Part shown: in pieces, positions 35,090 through 43,511 of the stretch
Layout of the letters: the number at the start of each line of letters is the position of its first letter
How positions within the stretch are numbered: position 1 is the first letter of the stretch
NCBI GenBank assembly: GCA_964344935.1
Contig: CAYFPL010000001.1
Location: forward strand, 868,001 to 932,000
Direction: 5' to 3'
Length of the DNA stretch: 64,000 nt
From: GCA-2731375 sp964344935
GTDB lineage: Bacteria; Pseudomonadota; Alphaproteobacteria; GCA-2731375
Position numbers and translations under genes: made by a program
Notes under the pieces: model-generated
Told to the model about the DNA's origin: nothing
Seen by the model: the letters and a program-made list of their open reading frames with translations, nothing else
The model's database searches: none

Positions 35090-35593
35090 TCAAACTTCAA
35101 AAATTTTTCTTTTTTTCAAAAAAATTTCTTTCGTAAAACACAGCGATTTTACGCCCGCCGGCAAGCCATTGCCACCGTCACCTTGCCACACGCAATGCGA
35201 TAATTTCTAGAATGCATATTGTAATTTAACCAAAAGGTCATATTACCTATGAAAAATGAATTGACCGAAACAAACTAAAAAGTTGTTCATTACAGGTTTA
35301 CATACACCAAAATTGAAAACGGATGATTTGCATTTATCTATTTAAATTCTCTCATTAGTTATAAATATATCCTATTTTTACTTTACGCTGCCCGCCATTT
35401 ACAAACGCACATTTACCAAAGATCAACAAATTATCCCTAATGTCACAGACAAGTTACCGTCATGCGTTGCATACGCTCGACGCCTAAGCATCCTGCAAGT
35501 TGGATCTTTTTGCTTTGGCAGCCATGCAGCGAATGACCCCCCGCTTCCTGCATAGCAGGTCGCTTGTCGATGCAAGAGAGAGAGGGATGGACC
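35090..35593. other. AT-rich gene-free stretch upstream of the chemoreceptor
   Basis: About 500 bases without a convincing gene between the divergent oxygenase and chemoreceptor genes. It is strikingly AT-rich against the GC-rich surroundings, with runs of A and T at 35099-35130 and TA-rich text at 35330-35390. It probably holds promoters for both genes and may be curved DNA or a nucleoid-protein site. I could not assign a -10/-35 pair with confidence, and saw no tRNA, repeat or phage-like attachment site. Confidence 0.8.
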
Positions 35594-38248
35594 ATGCTGT
35601 CCAATCTAAAAACCAAACCGAAGATACTAATGGGGATTTGCGCCCCGCTTGTGTTGCTTGCCGCCCTCGCGGGCGTGGCCGTTTATGGCATTAGTTCCAT
35701 CGTGACCACTAACAAGTGGGTCGACCACACACACGTTGTGATTGGCAAGGCCGCCGCCATTGTCTCCTCCGCGGTGGATATGGAAACCGGCATGCGCGGC
35801 TATCTGTTGGCCGGCAAGGATGAGTTCCTGGCGCCGTATACGGGTGGCGAAAAGGCCACTTACGAGCGTATCGCCGAGTTGCAGGAAACCGTTAACGACA
35901 ATCCGGCCCAGGTGGCCCGGCTTGGCGAAGTGGAAAAGATCCTGCGCGATTGGCAAAAGGACGTCACCGAGCCGACCATCCAATTGCGCCGCGACATCGG
36001 CGATGCCGAGACCATGAACGACATGGCCCGGCTGGTGGGCGAGAAACGCGGCAAGGTCTACTTCGACAAGATCCGCTCGCAACTGAAAACCTTCTCCGAC
36101 CGGGAAAAGGTGCTGTTGGAGAAGCGTCAGGCCGAATTCGACGAAGCCCAGAAAAGTGTGTCCACGGACTTCGATACCGTGCAAAAGACCATCGGCTGGG
36201 TCGACCATACGCATAAGGTGCTGGCCAAGGCACAACTGATATTGGCCCATGCCGTCGATATGGAGACCGGCATGCGCGGCTTTCTGCTGGCGGGCGAGGA
36301 TGAATTCCTGGAGCCCTACAATTCGGGCAAGGAAGGCTTCTTCACCGAGGTGCGCAAGCTGCAGGAAACCGTCAGTGATAACCCGCCGCAGGTGGAACGC
36401 CTGAAGGCGATCGAGGCCGGCATCCAGGAATGGATCGACAACGTGACCGAACCGGCCATCGCCAAGCGCCGCCAGGTTGTTGCCGGTGAACTGAGCATGG
36501 CCGACATCGTCGCCATGGTAAACGAAAAGGCCGGCAAGCAGTATTTCGATGCCTTCCGAGGCCGCATCGCCGAATTCAGCCAGATCGAGGCCGAACTGTT
36601 GGTGAAGCGTGACGCGGACGCCCGCGAAGCCAGTGGCCGCGTCAAATCGAACCTGAAGACCGTCTACGAGACAGAGCATTGGGTCGCACACACTTACAAG
36701 GTCCTCGCTCAGGGCGCCGCCATTCTGGCCGCGGCGGTGGACATGGAAACCGGTATGCGCGGCTACCTACTGGCGGGCCAGGAAGAGTTCCTGACGCCCT
36801 ACAATGAAGGTGCCAAGCATTTCCACGATCTGGCCCGCGATCTGGAAAAGACCGTCGACGACAATCCGGCGCAGGTCAAACTGCTGAAAGAAGCCGAGCA
36901 TACCCTGGACGAATGGCGCGAGAAGGTCACCGAGCCTACGATCGCCTTGCGTCGTCAGATCGGTGATGCCAAGACCATGGACGACATGGCCGACCTGATC
37001 GCCGAAGCCCGGGGCAAGAAGTACTTCGACCGTTTCCGCCAGTTGATGGGCGAGTTCTCGGCCGAGGAAGAGGCCCTGATGCACGAACGTCAGGCAAGCA
37101 ATGAGCAGACGGTGACTAACACCTTCACGCTGATTGCCATTTGTGCAGCGGTCGCCATCGCCATCGGCCTGGTCCTCGCCTGGTTGATCGGCAACGGCAT
37201 TGCCAGGCCCATCAACAGCATGACCGACGCCATGAAGCGGCTGGCGGGCGGCGACCTTGAGGTCGAAGTGCCCGGCACCGAGCGCAAGGACGAGGTCGGC
37301 GACATGGCCGGCACCGTCCAGGTGTTCAAGGAGAACGCCATCAACGTCAAGCGCATGGAATCGGAACAGGAGCAGCAGCGCCTGGACAACGAGAAGAAGC
37401 TGAAGGACGAGCGCAACAAGCTCGCCGACGACTTCGAAAGCGCTGTCATGGGCATTGTTCAGTCAGTCGGCAACGCCGCCGACACCATGAGCAGCTCGGC
37501 GGAACAGATGCGCGGCATTGCGGAGCAGACCTCCGAGCGCTCCACCACCGTCACCTCGGCTTCCGTGCAGGCCAGCGCCAACGTTCAGTCGGTGGCCACG
37601 GCGACGGAGGAAATGTCCGCCTCGGTGCAGGAGATCTCGCGCCAGGTCAGCAATTCCTCCGACATCTCCGACGGTGCGGTGGATGAGTCCCAACGGGCCA
37701 CCGAGCAGGTCCAGGGTCTGGTGGAGGCCTCGCAGAAGATCGGCGAAGTTGTCGACCTGATCAACGACATCGCCAATCAGACCAACCTGCTGGCCCTGAA
37801 CGCCACGATCGAGGCGGCCCGCGCCGGCGATGCCGGCAAGGGCTTCGCGGTGGTGGCCTCCGAAGTCAAGAACCTGGCCTCGCAAACGGCCAAGGCGACG
37901 GAGGAGATTTCGGCTCAGATTACCGAAATCCAGGGCGCCACGGGTTCCGCGGTCACGGCGATCGAGGGCATCTCCAAGACCATTGCCGAGATCTCCGAGA
38001 TCGGCAGCTCGATCTCCGCCGCGGTGGAGGAGCAAGGCGCCTCCACCCAGGAAATCAGCCGCAACGTTCAGGAAGCGGCCAAGGGCACCGAGGACGTCAA
38101 CGTCAACATGGTGGAAGTGAACAAAGGCGCACAGGAGACCGGTACGGCCGCTGCTCAGGTGCTCGAAGCCACGCACGAGCTGAGCCGTCAGGCCGGCGAC
38201 TTGCGGAGCGAGGTCGAGAAGTTCCTGACCAACGTGCGCGCCGCCTAG
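35594..38248 (+). CDS. methyl-accepting chemotaxis protein with three tandem CHASE3 domains
   Basis: Chemoreceptor of 884 residues. TM1 is at about 12-32 and TM2 at about 511-531. The periplasmic part between them is three consecutive CHASE3 domains, each starting WV(D/A)HT and carrying the same VDMETGMRG signature at 61-69, 221-229 and 382-390. HAMP follows at about 532-585 and the signalling domain at about 640-884, with the hairpin tip motif in ALNATIEAARAGDAGKGFAVVASEVKNLA. Most CHASE3 receptors have one such domain. The ATG at 35594 has GAGGG upstream and gives a short cytoplasmic N terminus. No CheR-docking pentapeptide is visible at the C terminus. Ligand unknown. Confidence 0.94.
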   Translation: MLSNLKTKPKILMGICAPLVLLAALAGVAVYGISSIVTTNKWVDHTHVVIGKAAAIVSSAVDMETGMRGYLLAGKDEFLAPYTGGEKATYERIAELQETVNDNPAQVARLGEVEKILRDWQKDVTEPTIQLRRDIGDAETMNDMARLVGEKRGKVYFDKIRSQLKTFSDREKVLLEKRQAEFDEAQKSVSTDFDTVQKTIGWVDHTHKVLAKAQLILAHAVDMETGMRGFLLAGEDEFLEPYNSGKEGFFTEVRKLQETVSDNPPQVERLKAIEAGIQEWIDNVTEPAIAKRRQVVAGELSMADIVAMVNEKAGKQYFDAFRGRIAEFSQIEAELLVKRDADAREASGRVKSNLKTVYETEHWVAHTYKVLAQGAAILAAAVDMETGMRGYLLAGQEEFLTPYNEGAKHFHDLARDLEKTVDDNPAQVKLLKEAEHTLDEWREKVTEPTIALRRQIGDAKTMDDMADLIAEARGKKYFDRFRQLMGEFSAEEEALMHERQASNEQTVTNTFTLIAICAAVAIAIGLVLAWLIGNGIARPINSMTDAMKRLAGGDLEVEVPGTERKDEVGDMAGTVQVFKENAINVKRMESEQEQQRLDNEKKLKDERNKLADDFESAVMGIVQSVGNAADTMSSSAEQMRGIAEQTSERSTTVTSASVQASANVQSVATATEEMSASVQEISRQVSNSSDISDGAVDESQRATEQVQGLVEASQKIGEVVDLINDIANQTNLLALNATIEAARAGDAGKGFAVVASEVKNLASQTAKATEEISAQITEIQGATGSAVTAIEGISKTIAEISEIGSSISAAVEEQGASTQEISRNVQEAAKGTEDVNVNMVEVNKGAQETGTAAAQVLEATHELSRQAGDLRSEVEKFLTNVRAA
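35714..37090 (+). repeat. three tandem CHASE3-coding repeats, period about 480 bases
   Basis: The segment encodes three in-frame copies of about 160 residues: roughly 35714-36193, 36194-36676 and 36677-37090. The VDMETGMRG codons start at 35774, 36254 and 36737, spaced 480 and 483 bases. Copies are clearly related but diverged, with the identical 9-residue signature, so duplication is old or the copies are under selection. Confidence 0.9.
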
Positions 38249-38293
38249 ACGCTACCCCTGGGCCGGGGAGTATTTGGCCCAAATCAAGTAACC

Positions 38294-38330
38294 AGCCCCG
38301 GCCGGCTCCTCCCGGCCGGGGCTTTCATTT
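38294..38330. terminator. strong hairpin terminator between convergent genes
   Basis: AGCCCCGGCCGG (38294-38305) pairs perfectly with CCGGCCGGGGCT (38312-38323) around CTCCTC, followed by TTCATTT. It lies 46 bases after the chemoreceptor stop and 24 bases from the stop of the convergent helicase gene. The T-rich tail serves the chemoreceptor; the stem may also act on the other strand. Confidence 0.85.
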
Positions 38331-38353
38331 CGCAACGGTCGCCTGGTTGCAAA

Positions 38354-40795
38354 TCAGATCAGCCGGGTGGCTTCCTCGATCAAGTCCTCGGCCGCCTCGC
38401 TCAGCAATTCCTCCATGCTGTCGCCGTGCACGGCTTCCTTGCCGATCTCCAGCATCAGGGGTACGGCAAGGGGCGAAACTCTTTCGAGACGGCGAAAATC
38501 GATGCGGCCCTGAACCCGCCCCAACATCCGTCCTAGCCGCCCGATGTCCAAAAGGCCCGTTGCGGCATCTGCCTGGGTGGCGCGGAGGAGGATGTGGTCG
38601 GGTTCGTATTTGCGCAGCACATCGTAGATCAGGTCCGAGGAAAAGGTCATCTGACGGCCGGTTTTCTCCTGCCCCGGATGGCGCCGGTCGATCAGGCCGG
38701 CGATCAGGGCCACATTGCGGAAGGTGCGCTTCATCAGATTGGATTCGGCCAGCCATTCTTCGAGATCGTCCCCCAACATGTCTTCGCCAAGCAGGGGCAC
38801 CACGTCATCCACCGGATTGAGGCTCCACACCGCAAGGGCATATTCCGAGGCCACGAAGCCAAAGGGGCGGTAGCCGGCACGCTCCATACGGCGGGTCAAA
38901 AGCATGCCCAAGGTCTGGTGTGCCAGGCGCCCTTCGAAGGGATAACAGACCAGATAATGCTTGCCACCGCGCGGAAATCCTTCCACCAACAGGCCTTCGA
39001 CTCCGGGCAACACCGAGCGCCGGCGTTGCATGGCCAGCCAATCCCGCACCGGGGCCGGCAAACGCCTTTGCGCGCCCTTGTCCGCCAGAAGCGCCCGCAC
39101 CCGGGCGGCAAGATAGGTGGAAAGGGGGAACTTGCCGCCATAATAGGACGGCACCTTGGCTTCCCGGCCGGCGGTACGGCTGACCATGGCCGTGGTCTCA
39201 CGCATGCCCTCGAAACGCAGTATCTCGCCGGCAAATGCAAAGGTGTCACCGACCACCAATTGGTCGATGAACCATTCCTCGATCTGGCCCAGGTTGCGGC
39301 CGCGTTGCAGGCGCACGTTGATCATGGGTTCCTGCACGATCGTGCCCACGTTGAGGCGATATTGCCGGGCAACGCGGGGTGAAGTGACATGATGCCGGCC
39401 GTCTGAATCCACTACCAGGCGGGCATAACGTTCATATTGACGCAGGGCATAACCGCCCGTGGCCACATAATCGACGACCTTGTCAAAGGTCTCGCGGCTT
39501 AGATCTTCATAGGGCGCCGCGCCGCGGACTTCCTCGTACAGCGCGTCAGCCACGAACGGCGCGGCGCAGGCGGCGCCCAGGATATGCTGGGCCAGCACGT
39601 CCAAGCCGCCTGTGCGCGGCGGATCGCCGTCCAATTCCCCCTCCATTACCGCCGCGCCGGCGGCCTGGCATTCCAGCACCTCGAACCGGTTCGAAGGCAC
39701 AAGCAGCGCCCGGCTCGGCTCGTCCAGGCGATGGTTGGCCCGGCCGATGCGCTGCACCAGACGGCTCAGGCCCTTGGGCGCGCCGACCTGGATGACCAGG
39801 TCCACCGCGCCCCAGTCGATGCCCAGATCCAAGGTTGAAGTACAGACCACCGCCCGCAGGGCGCCACGCACCATGGCCGCCTCCACCTTACGCCTTTGTT
39901 CCGGCGCCAGAGAGCCATGGTGCAATGCGATTGGCAAACCATCGTCGTTCAATCGCCACAGATGATTGAACACCACTTCCGCCTGGGCCCTGGTATTGAC
40001 AAATACCAGGGTGGTCTGCCGCGTTTTGATCTCCTGATAAATATCGGCCATGGCATGCAGCGTCATATGCCCGGACCATGGCACCCGGGCCGAGGCCGCG
40101 AGGACGGATATTTCCGGCCGCGGCCCTGGACCGCCGTCTATGACCGACACCGGCCCAGCGGAGCCCAGAAACTGCGCCATCTGATCCGGCGCCGCCACGG
40201 TGGCTGAAAGGCCGATCTGGCGTGCGGTCGGCGCCATGGCGGCGAGGCGGGCCAGGCCAAGCGCTAACAGATCGCCGCGCTTGTTCGGGGCCAAGGCATG
40301 CAGTTCGTCGATAACCACATATCGCAGGCGGCTGAAATATCGCTCCGCGTCCCTATACGACAGCAACAACGCCAATTGCTCCGGTGTCGTCAGCAACATA
40401 TGGGGCGGGTTCTTGCGCTGGCGCTGGCGGCGGGCCTGAGGCGTATCTCCGGTGCGGCTTTCCACCCGGATCGGCAGACCCATTTCGGCGATGGGCTCCT
40501 CCAGATTGCGCCGCACGTCAACCGCCAAGGCTTTGAGCGGCGAAAGATAGAGTGTATGCAGCCAGGCCCCTTGCGCTGCCTCACTTGCCTCGCCATGGGC
40601 GATCAGGTCGCATAGGCTGGGAAGGAACCCGGCCAGGGTCTTGCCGCCGCCCGTCGGCGCGGTCAACAGAACCGATTGGCCGGCCCCGGTCCGCTCGAGA
40701 ACCGCCAGTTGATGGGGACGCGGGCGCCAACCACGCCCGTTGAACCAAGCCGCGATGCTCCTCGGCAGTTCCAAATCGCGCGTGCCTTTGTCCAT
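38354..40795 (-). CDS. ligase-associated DNA damage response DEXH box helicase (Lhr-like)
   Basis: Superfamily 2 helicase of 813 residues. Walker A is TAPTGGGKT, the DEXH box IDELHALAPNKRG, motif III LSATVAAP, and motif VI QRIGRANHRLDEPS. The C-terminal half is the Lhr-type winged-helix and DUF4011-like region (GGKFPLSTYLAARVRALL, SDLIYDVLRKYEPDHILLRAT). The pattern matches the helicase of bacterial ligase-associated repair operons; the ATP-dependent ligase, exonuclease and phosphoesterase partners are not next to it here. The start at 40793-40795 fits the family N terminus; 40858 is a 21-codon longer alternative with no ribosome site. Confidence 0.88.
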   Translation of the reverse strand: MDKGTRDLELPRSIAAWFNGRGWRPRPHQLAVLERTGAGQSVLLTAPTGGGKTLAGFLPSLCDLIAHGEASEAAQGAWLHTLYLSPLKALAVDVRRNLEEPIAEMGLPIRVESRTGDTPQARRQRQRKNPPHMLLTTPEQLALLLSYRDAERYFSRLRYVVIDELHALAPNKRGDLLALGLARLAAMAPTARQIGLSATVAAPDQMAQFLGSAGPVSVIDGGPGPRPEISVLAASARVPWSGHMTLHAMADIYQEIKTRQTTLVFVNTRAQAEVVFNHLWRLNDDGLPIALHHGSLAPEQRRKVEAAMVRGALRAVVCTSTLDLGIDWGAVDLVIQVGAPKGLSRLVQRIGRANHRLDEPSRALLVPSNRFEVLECQAAGAAVMEGELDGDPPRTGGLDVLAQHILGAACAAPFVADALYEEVRGAAPYEDLSRETFDKVVDYVATGGYALRQYERYARLVVDSDGRHHVTSPRVARQYRLNVGTIVQEPMINVRLQRGRNLGQIEEWFIDQLVVGDTFAFAGEILRFEGMRETTAMVSRTAGREAKVPSYYGGKFPLSTYLAARVRALLADKGAQRRLPAPVRDWLAMQRRRSVLPGVEGLLVEGFPRGGKHYLVCYPFEGRLAHQTLGMLLTRRMERAGYRPFGFVASEYALAVWSLNPVDDVVPLLGEDMLGDDLEEWLAESNLMKRTFRNVALIAGLIDRRHPGQEKTGRQMTFSSDLIYDVLRKYEPDHILLRATQADAATGLLDIGRLGRMLGRVQGRIDFRRLERVSPLAVPLMLEIGKEAVHGDSMEELLSEAAEDLIEEATRLI

Positions 40796-40937
40796 GACGG
40801 GGACTATAGCTCGCGGCCGCATCGGCGTCGCCTTAAGCTTAACCGCTTCTTTACCCATAATTGGTTAGCTTAACCCGCGACGGTGCTGGTCACCGGCCTA
40901 TTTTGATTCCTGACCTTTGGGGCAAACAGCACGTAAC

Positions 40938-41510
40938 ATGGCTTATAACCTGGAGCATCTGCAGGTTCAGTTGGTCGAAGACAACCGCAACATGCGTCGC
41001 CTGGTCAGGGCGATGCTTGAAGCTCTTGGCGTGGGCAATGTACATGAATATGCCAACGGCAAGCAGGCCATCAGGGGACTGAGGGATGTTACGCCCGATC
41101 TGATCATCACGGATTGGATGATGGAGCCCGTTGACGGTCTGGAGTACACCAGTTTTATCCGTACCGATATCAAAAGCCCCGACGTCTTTCTGCCGATCAT
41201 CTTGATGACCGGTCATACGGAACAATGGCGGGTCACCACGGCACGGGATGCCGGCGTGAATGAGTTGCTGGCCAAGCCGGTTTCCGCCAAGACACTATAC
41301 GACCGCATCCTCGCAGTGATCGAGAAACCGCGCCCCTTCGTGCGCACCAAGTCGTTCTTTGGACCCTGCCGCCGCCGCGTCAATTGGGCGGACTATATGG
41401 GCCCCGAGCGACGCGCGCGTCCTGCCTCAACCGGCAAAATCGCGGATTTGGGCGGCACATCGCCCGAACAGGAAGTGGCTGATGTCGAGCGCTTGCTGGA
41501 GACCCTCTAG
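40938..41510 (+). CDS. response regulator (REC domain with C-terminal tail)
   Basis: Two-component receiver protein of 190 residues. REC domain is about 8-127, with acid pair E14/D15 (LVEDN), phospho-acceptor D59 (LIITDWMM), T91 (MTGH) and K113 (LAKPVS). The 60-residue tail has no recognised DNA-binding or output domain; it contains KSFFGPCRRRVNWADYMGPERR, a basic segment also seen in other alphaproteobacterial CheY-like proteins. An ATG at 40938 is preferred to an upstream TTG. The Hpt-like gene 34 bases downstream suggests the two work in one phosphorelay. Confidence 0.88.
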   Translation: MAYNLEHLQVQLVEDNRNMRRLVRAMLEALGVGNVHEYANGKQAIRGLRDVTPDLIITDWMMEPVDGLEYTSFIRTDIKSPDVFLPIILMTGHTEQWRVTTARDAGVNELLAKPVSAKTLYDRILAVIEKPRPFVRTKSFFGPCRRRVNWADYMGPERRARPASTGKIADLGGTSPEQEVADVERLLETL

Positions 41511-41544
41511 GGTCATCTGAACAGGAACTTCGGGAGACCAGGAT

Positions 41545-42060
41545 ATGCCTAGATCGCTGCCACAAGTGAACAAGGCGCCACGCGGTGAAGCCGGCGACTT
41601 CGAGGAAATCGAGGTTCCCAACAAGCTGCGCGAGAAAGTGGGACCTGGTTTCGGCGCCAACCCTGCCGCCATCGAACGTGCGGATAAGGTTGTAGAGACG
41701 ATGAAGAAAGCCTACGAGAACCGCCTCGACATCGAATTGGACAACGTCACGAAGCTATTCAATTCCATGCTTACCTCCGGCGAGTTCGACTTGGACAGGC
41801 TGCACGACCAGGTGCATGAAATTCGCGGCGAAGCAGGCACATTCGGCTACGAATTGGTCTCGGATATCGGCAAGTTACTCTGCGAGTTCCTCTCCCGCAT
41901 CGAAACGGTCAGCGTGACCGACGCCAGAGCCATCAAGACCCACCTCAAGGCCATGCGGACCGTGGCCCAACAGCAGATTACCGGCTCCGGCCCCGAGGTC
42001 GCGCGGCAAATTGTTTCCGGCTTGTCCGCCATCGTCGAAAAGTCCCGCGCGGAAAAGTAA
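41545..42060 (+). CDS. Hpt-like histidine phosphotransfer protein
   Basis: 171-residue, largely helical protein. Residues 87-101, with H91-E-I-R-G and then E-A-G-T-F-G, match the Hpt consensus H-x-L-K-G-x-A-G-x-F-G, with Arg replacing the usual Lys. H91 is thus a likely phosphohistidine. The N-terminal 45 residues are polar and probably disordered; the C-terminal helices include TGSGPEVARQIVSGLSAIVEKS. A strong ribosome site (GGGAGACCAGGAT) precedes the ATG. It follows the response regulator by 34 bases. No histidine kinase is nearby, so it would receive phosphate from an orphan or chemotaxis-type kinase elsewhere. Confidence 0.68.
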   Translation: MPRSLPQVNKAPRGEAGDFEEIEVPNKLREKVGPGFGANPAAIERADKVVETMKKAYENRLDIELDNVTKLFNSMLTSGEFDLDRLHDQVHEIRGEAGTFGYELVSDIGKLLCEFLSRIETVSVTDARAIKTHLKAMRTVAQQQITGSGPEVARQIVSGLSAIVEKSRAEK

Positions 42061-42120
42061 TTCCCGATCCCTGTCCTGATACCAGTTCACGCGCGGGAAT
42101 GGGCGGCTCTGGCGCAGCTG

Positions 42121-42732
42121 CTAGCGATCCGCCTTCAGGGCCGCCAATTCCGCTTCCAGTTCGCTGATCCTCTCTTGTAGCGGCTGCACCAAGGCTAGGA
42201 TCTGATCATCGGTATAGCGCTGGGTAATATGTTTCGAGCAGTTGACGTCCCATGCGGTCACCTTGATCACGAAAGCGGTTTCGACGGGTGCTTTGTACGC
42301 CTGGTCGCGCAAGCGCTCCAGTAGTTCCTCGTCATTGTCCACCACTTGCGCCGTGCCCCAGATCTTGATCCGACGCTTGTTGGCATAGTCCATTAGGAAA
42401 ATGGCGATGCGGTCATTTTCGGACAGATTGCCTTGGGAAATATACTGCCGGTTGCCGCTGAATTCCGCAAAGGCAAGGGTGTTCTCGTCGAGAACCTTCA
42501 GGAAACCCTTTGGGCCGCCACGGTGTTGCAGGCTCGGCTGGCCGTCAGCGGAGGCGGTTGCAAGGTAAAAAGAGTCGCGATCGGCAATAAAGGCGGCGAG
42601 ATCGTCGGACACGGCCGTGCGCCATCCGCCCTTGGCCTCCATGCGGGAATAGGCCTCGCGGGAGCCTTTCAGGCTTTGCAATGACTTTACTGCCGGAGAG
42701 AAGGCGACGTCGGAACTGTAGTGCTGGCTCAT
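42121..42732 (-). CDS. pyridoxamine 5'-phosphate oxidase family protein
   Basis: FMN-binding split-barrel protein, 203 residues. Signs are FIADRDSFYLATASADGQPSLQHRGGPKGFLKVLDENTLAFAEFSGN in successive strands, and the dimer-face segment IFLMDYANKRRIKIWGTA. This subgroup (general stress/PPOX-type flavoproteins) does not make pyridoxal phosphate; functions range from heme to F420-linked reductions. The C-terminal QPLQERISELEAELAALKADR is a short coiled coil. Its start overlaps the bicupin stop as ATGA, so the two are co-translated. Confidence 0.87.
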   Translation of the reverse strand: MSQHYSSDVAFSPAVKSLQSLKGSREAYSRMEAKGGWRTAVSDDLAAFIADRDSFYLATASADGQPSLQHRGGPKGFLKVLDENTLAFAEFSGNRQYISQGNLSENDRIAIFLMDYANKRRIKIWGTAQVVDNDEELLERLRDQAYKAPVETAFVIKVTAWDVNCSKHITQRYTDDQILALVQPLQERISELEAELAALKADR

Positions 42733-43397
42733 TTGTCCGCCTCCGACAAATGCCCGGTCTTGATGAACACCGTACAGCCCTCGTCGCTAAACGGATTATG
42801 GCCGCTATTGGCCGGCAGCCGCAGCCAAGTGCCTTTGCCATAGTGGCCGTTTTCATCACCCAGAGCGCCCTCTACAACGAAATACTCGGCACCGCCCGGA
42901 TAGTCACGCCGGGCTTGCCGGGTTCCAGGCTGCAATTTCGCCAAGGATACCCGCTCGTCGCCAAAGACATGCAGATCGCGGACGGAAATGCCATCGGTAT
43001 CACCGTCATGCCACCCATCGCTCTGGCTGGTATCGATATGAACGAATTCCTGGTCCCCTGGATCCATCTGCCACAGCTTGACCAGGATCACGCAGCCATC
43101 CTTGGTGAAGGGCTGGTGGGCCGAGCCGACGGGATTGCGCACATACATCCCCTGGCCATAGTCTCCGCTCTCGTCGGAAAACACACCTTCGAGTACCAGG
43201 AATTCCTCGCCGCCGGGATGCGAATGGGCCGGGAAATAGCTTTCGGGAGCAAATCGAACAATCGTGGTCGCCCGGCCGGTTTCTGCCGCCTCGCGATCCA
43301 ACATGCGCCGTTGGACGCCGCTGGCGGGACTTTCAACCCAGTCCTGGCCCTCGGTATCGATCACGACCCGCTGCTCGAAATCCATATTGATGCGCAT
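42729..43397 (-). CDS. bicupin protein, ChrR cupin-like
   Basis: 222-residue protein with two cupin domains. Domain 1 holds a complete metal motif around H58-S-H60 and E64/E65 (FPAHSHPGGEEFLVLEG), while domain 2 (DYPGGAEYFVVEG) keeps the Glu but lacks the His pair, so one metal site is probably lost. The repeated FSDESGDYG and LGDENGHYG segments show internal duplication. The pattern resembles the ChrR cupin-like family, which includes anti-sigma partners, but no ECF sigma gene is near. The ATG at 43397 has GGGGAG 8 bases upstream. Confidence 0.83.
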   Translation of the reverse strand: MRINMDFEQRVVIDTEGQDWVESPASGVQRRMLDREAAETGRATTIVRFAPESYFPAHSHPGGEEFLVLEGVFSDESGDYGQGMYVRNPVGSAHQPFTKDGCVILVKLWQMDPGDQEFVHIDTSQSDGWHDGDTDGISVRDLHVFGDERVSLAKLQPGTRQARRDYPGGAEYFVVEGALGDENGHYGKGTWLRLPANSGHNPFSDEGCTVFIKTGHLSEADK

Positions 43398-43511
43398 TTG
43401 CCGTCTCCCCAATGCATCTATCTAGTGATAGGTAGATAGATCGTTGCTGAAATCAAGACTCGAAACGCAACTATTTGCCAGTCACCGGTTCATCCGGCAT
43501 AGCCGAATGCC

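Noticed and set aside
35095..35130. A/T runs after the oxygenase start as a terminator
   Set aside because: They are upstream of both divergent genes and no GC-rich stem is attached.
35505..35545. Sigma-54 promoter before the chemoreceptor (TTGGCA...TGCAGC)
   Set aside because: The GG and GC dinucleotides are about 7 bases apart instead of 10.
35627..36691. 354-codon frame on the minus strand opposite the chemoreceptor
   Set aside because: It mirrors the helical, GC-rich codon pattern of the chemoreceptor, has no recognisable motifs, and shows the same threefold repeat only because the sense strand does.
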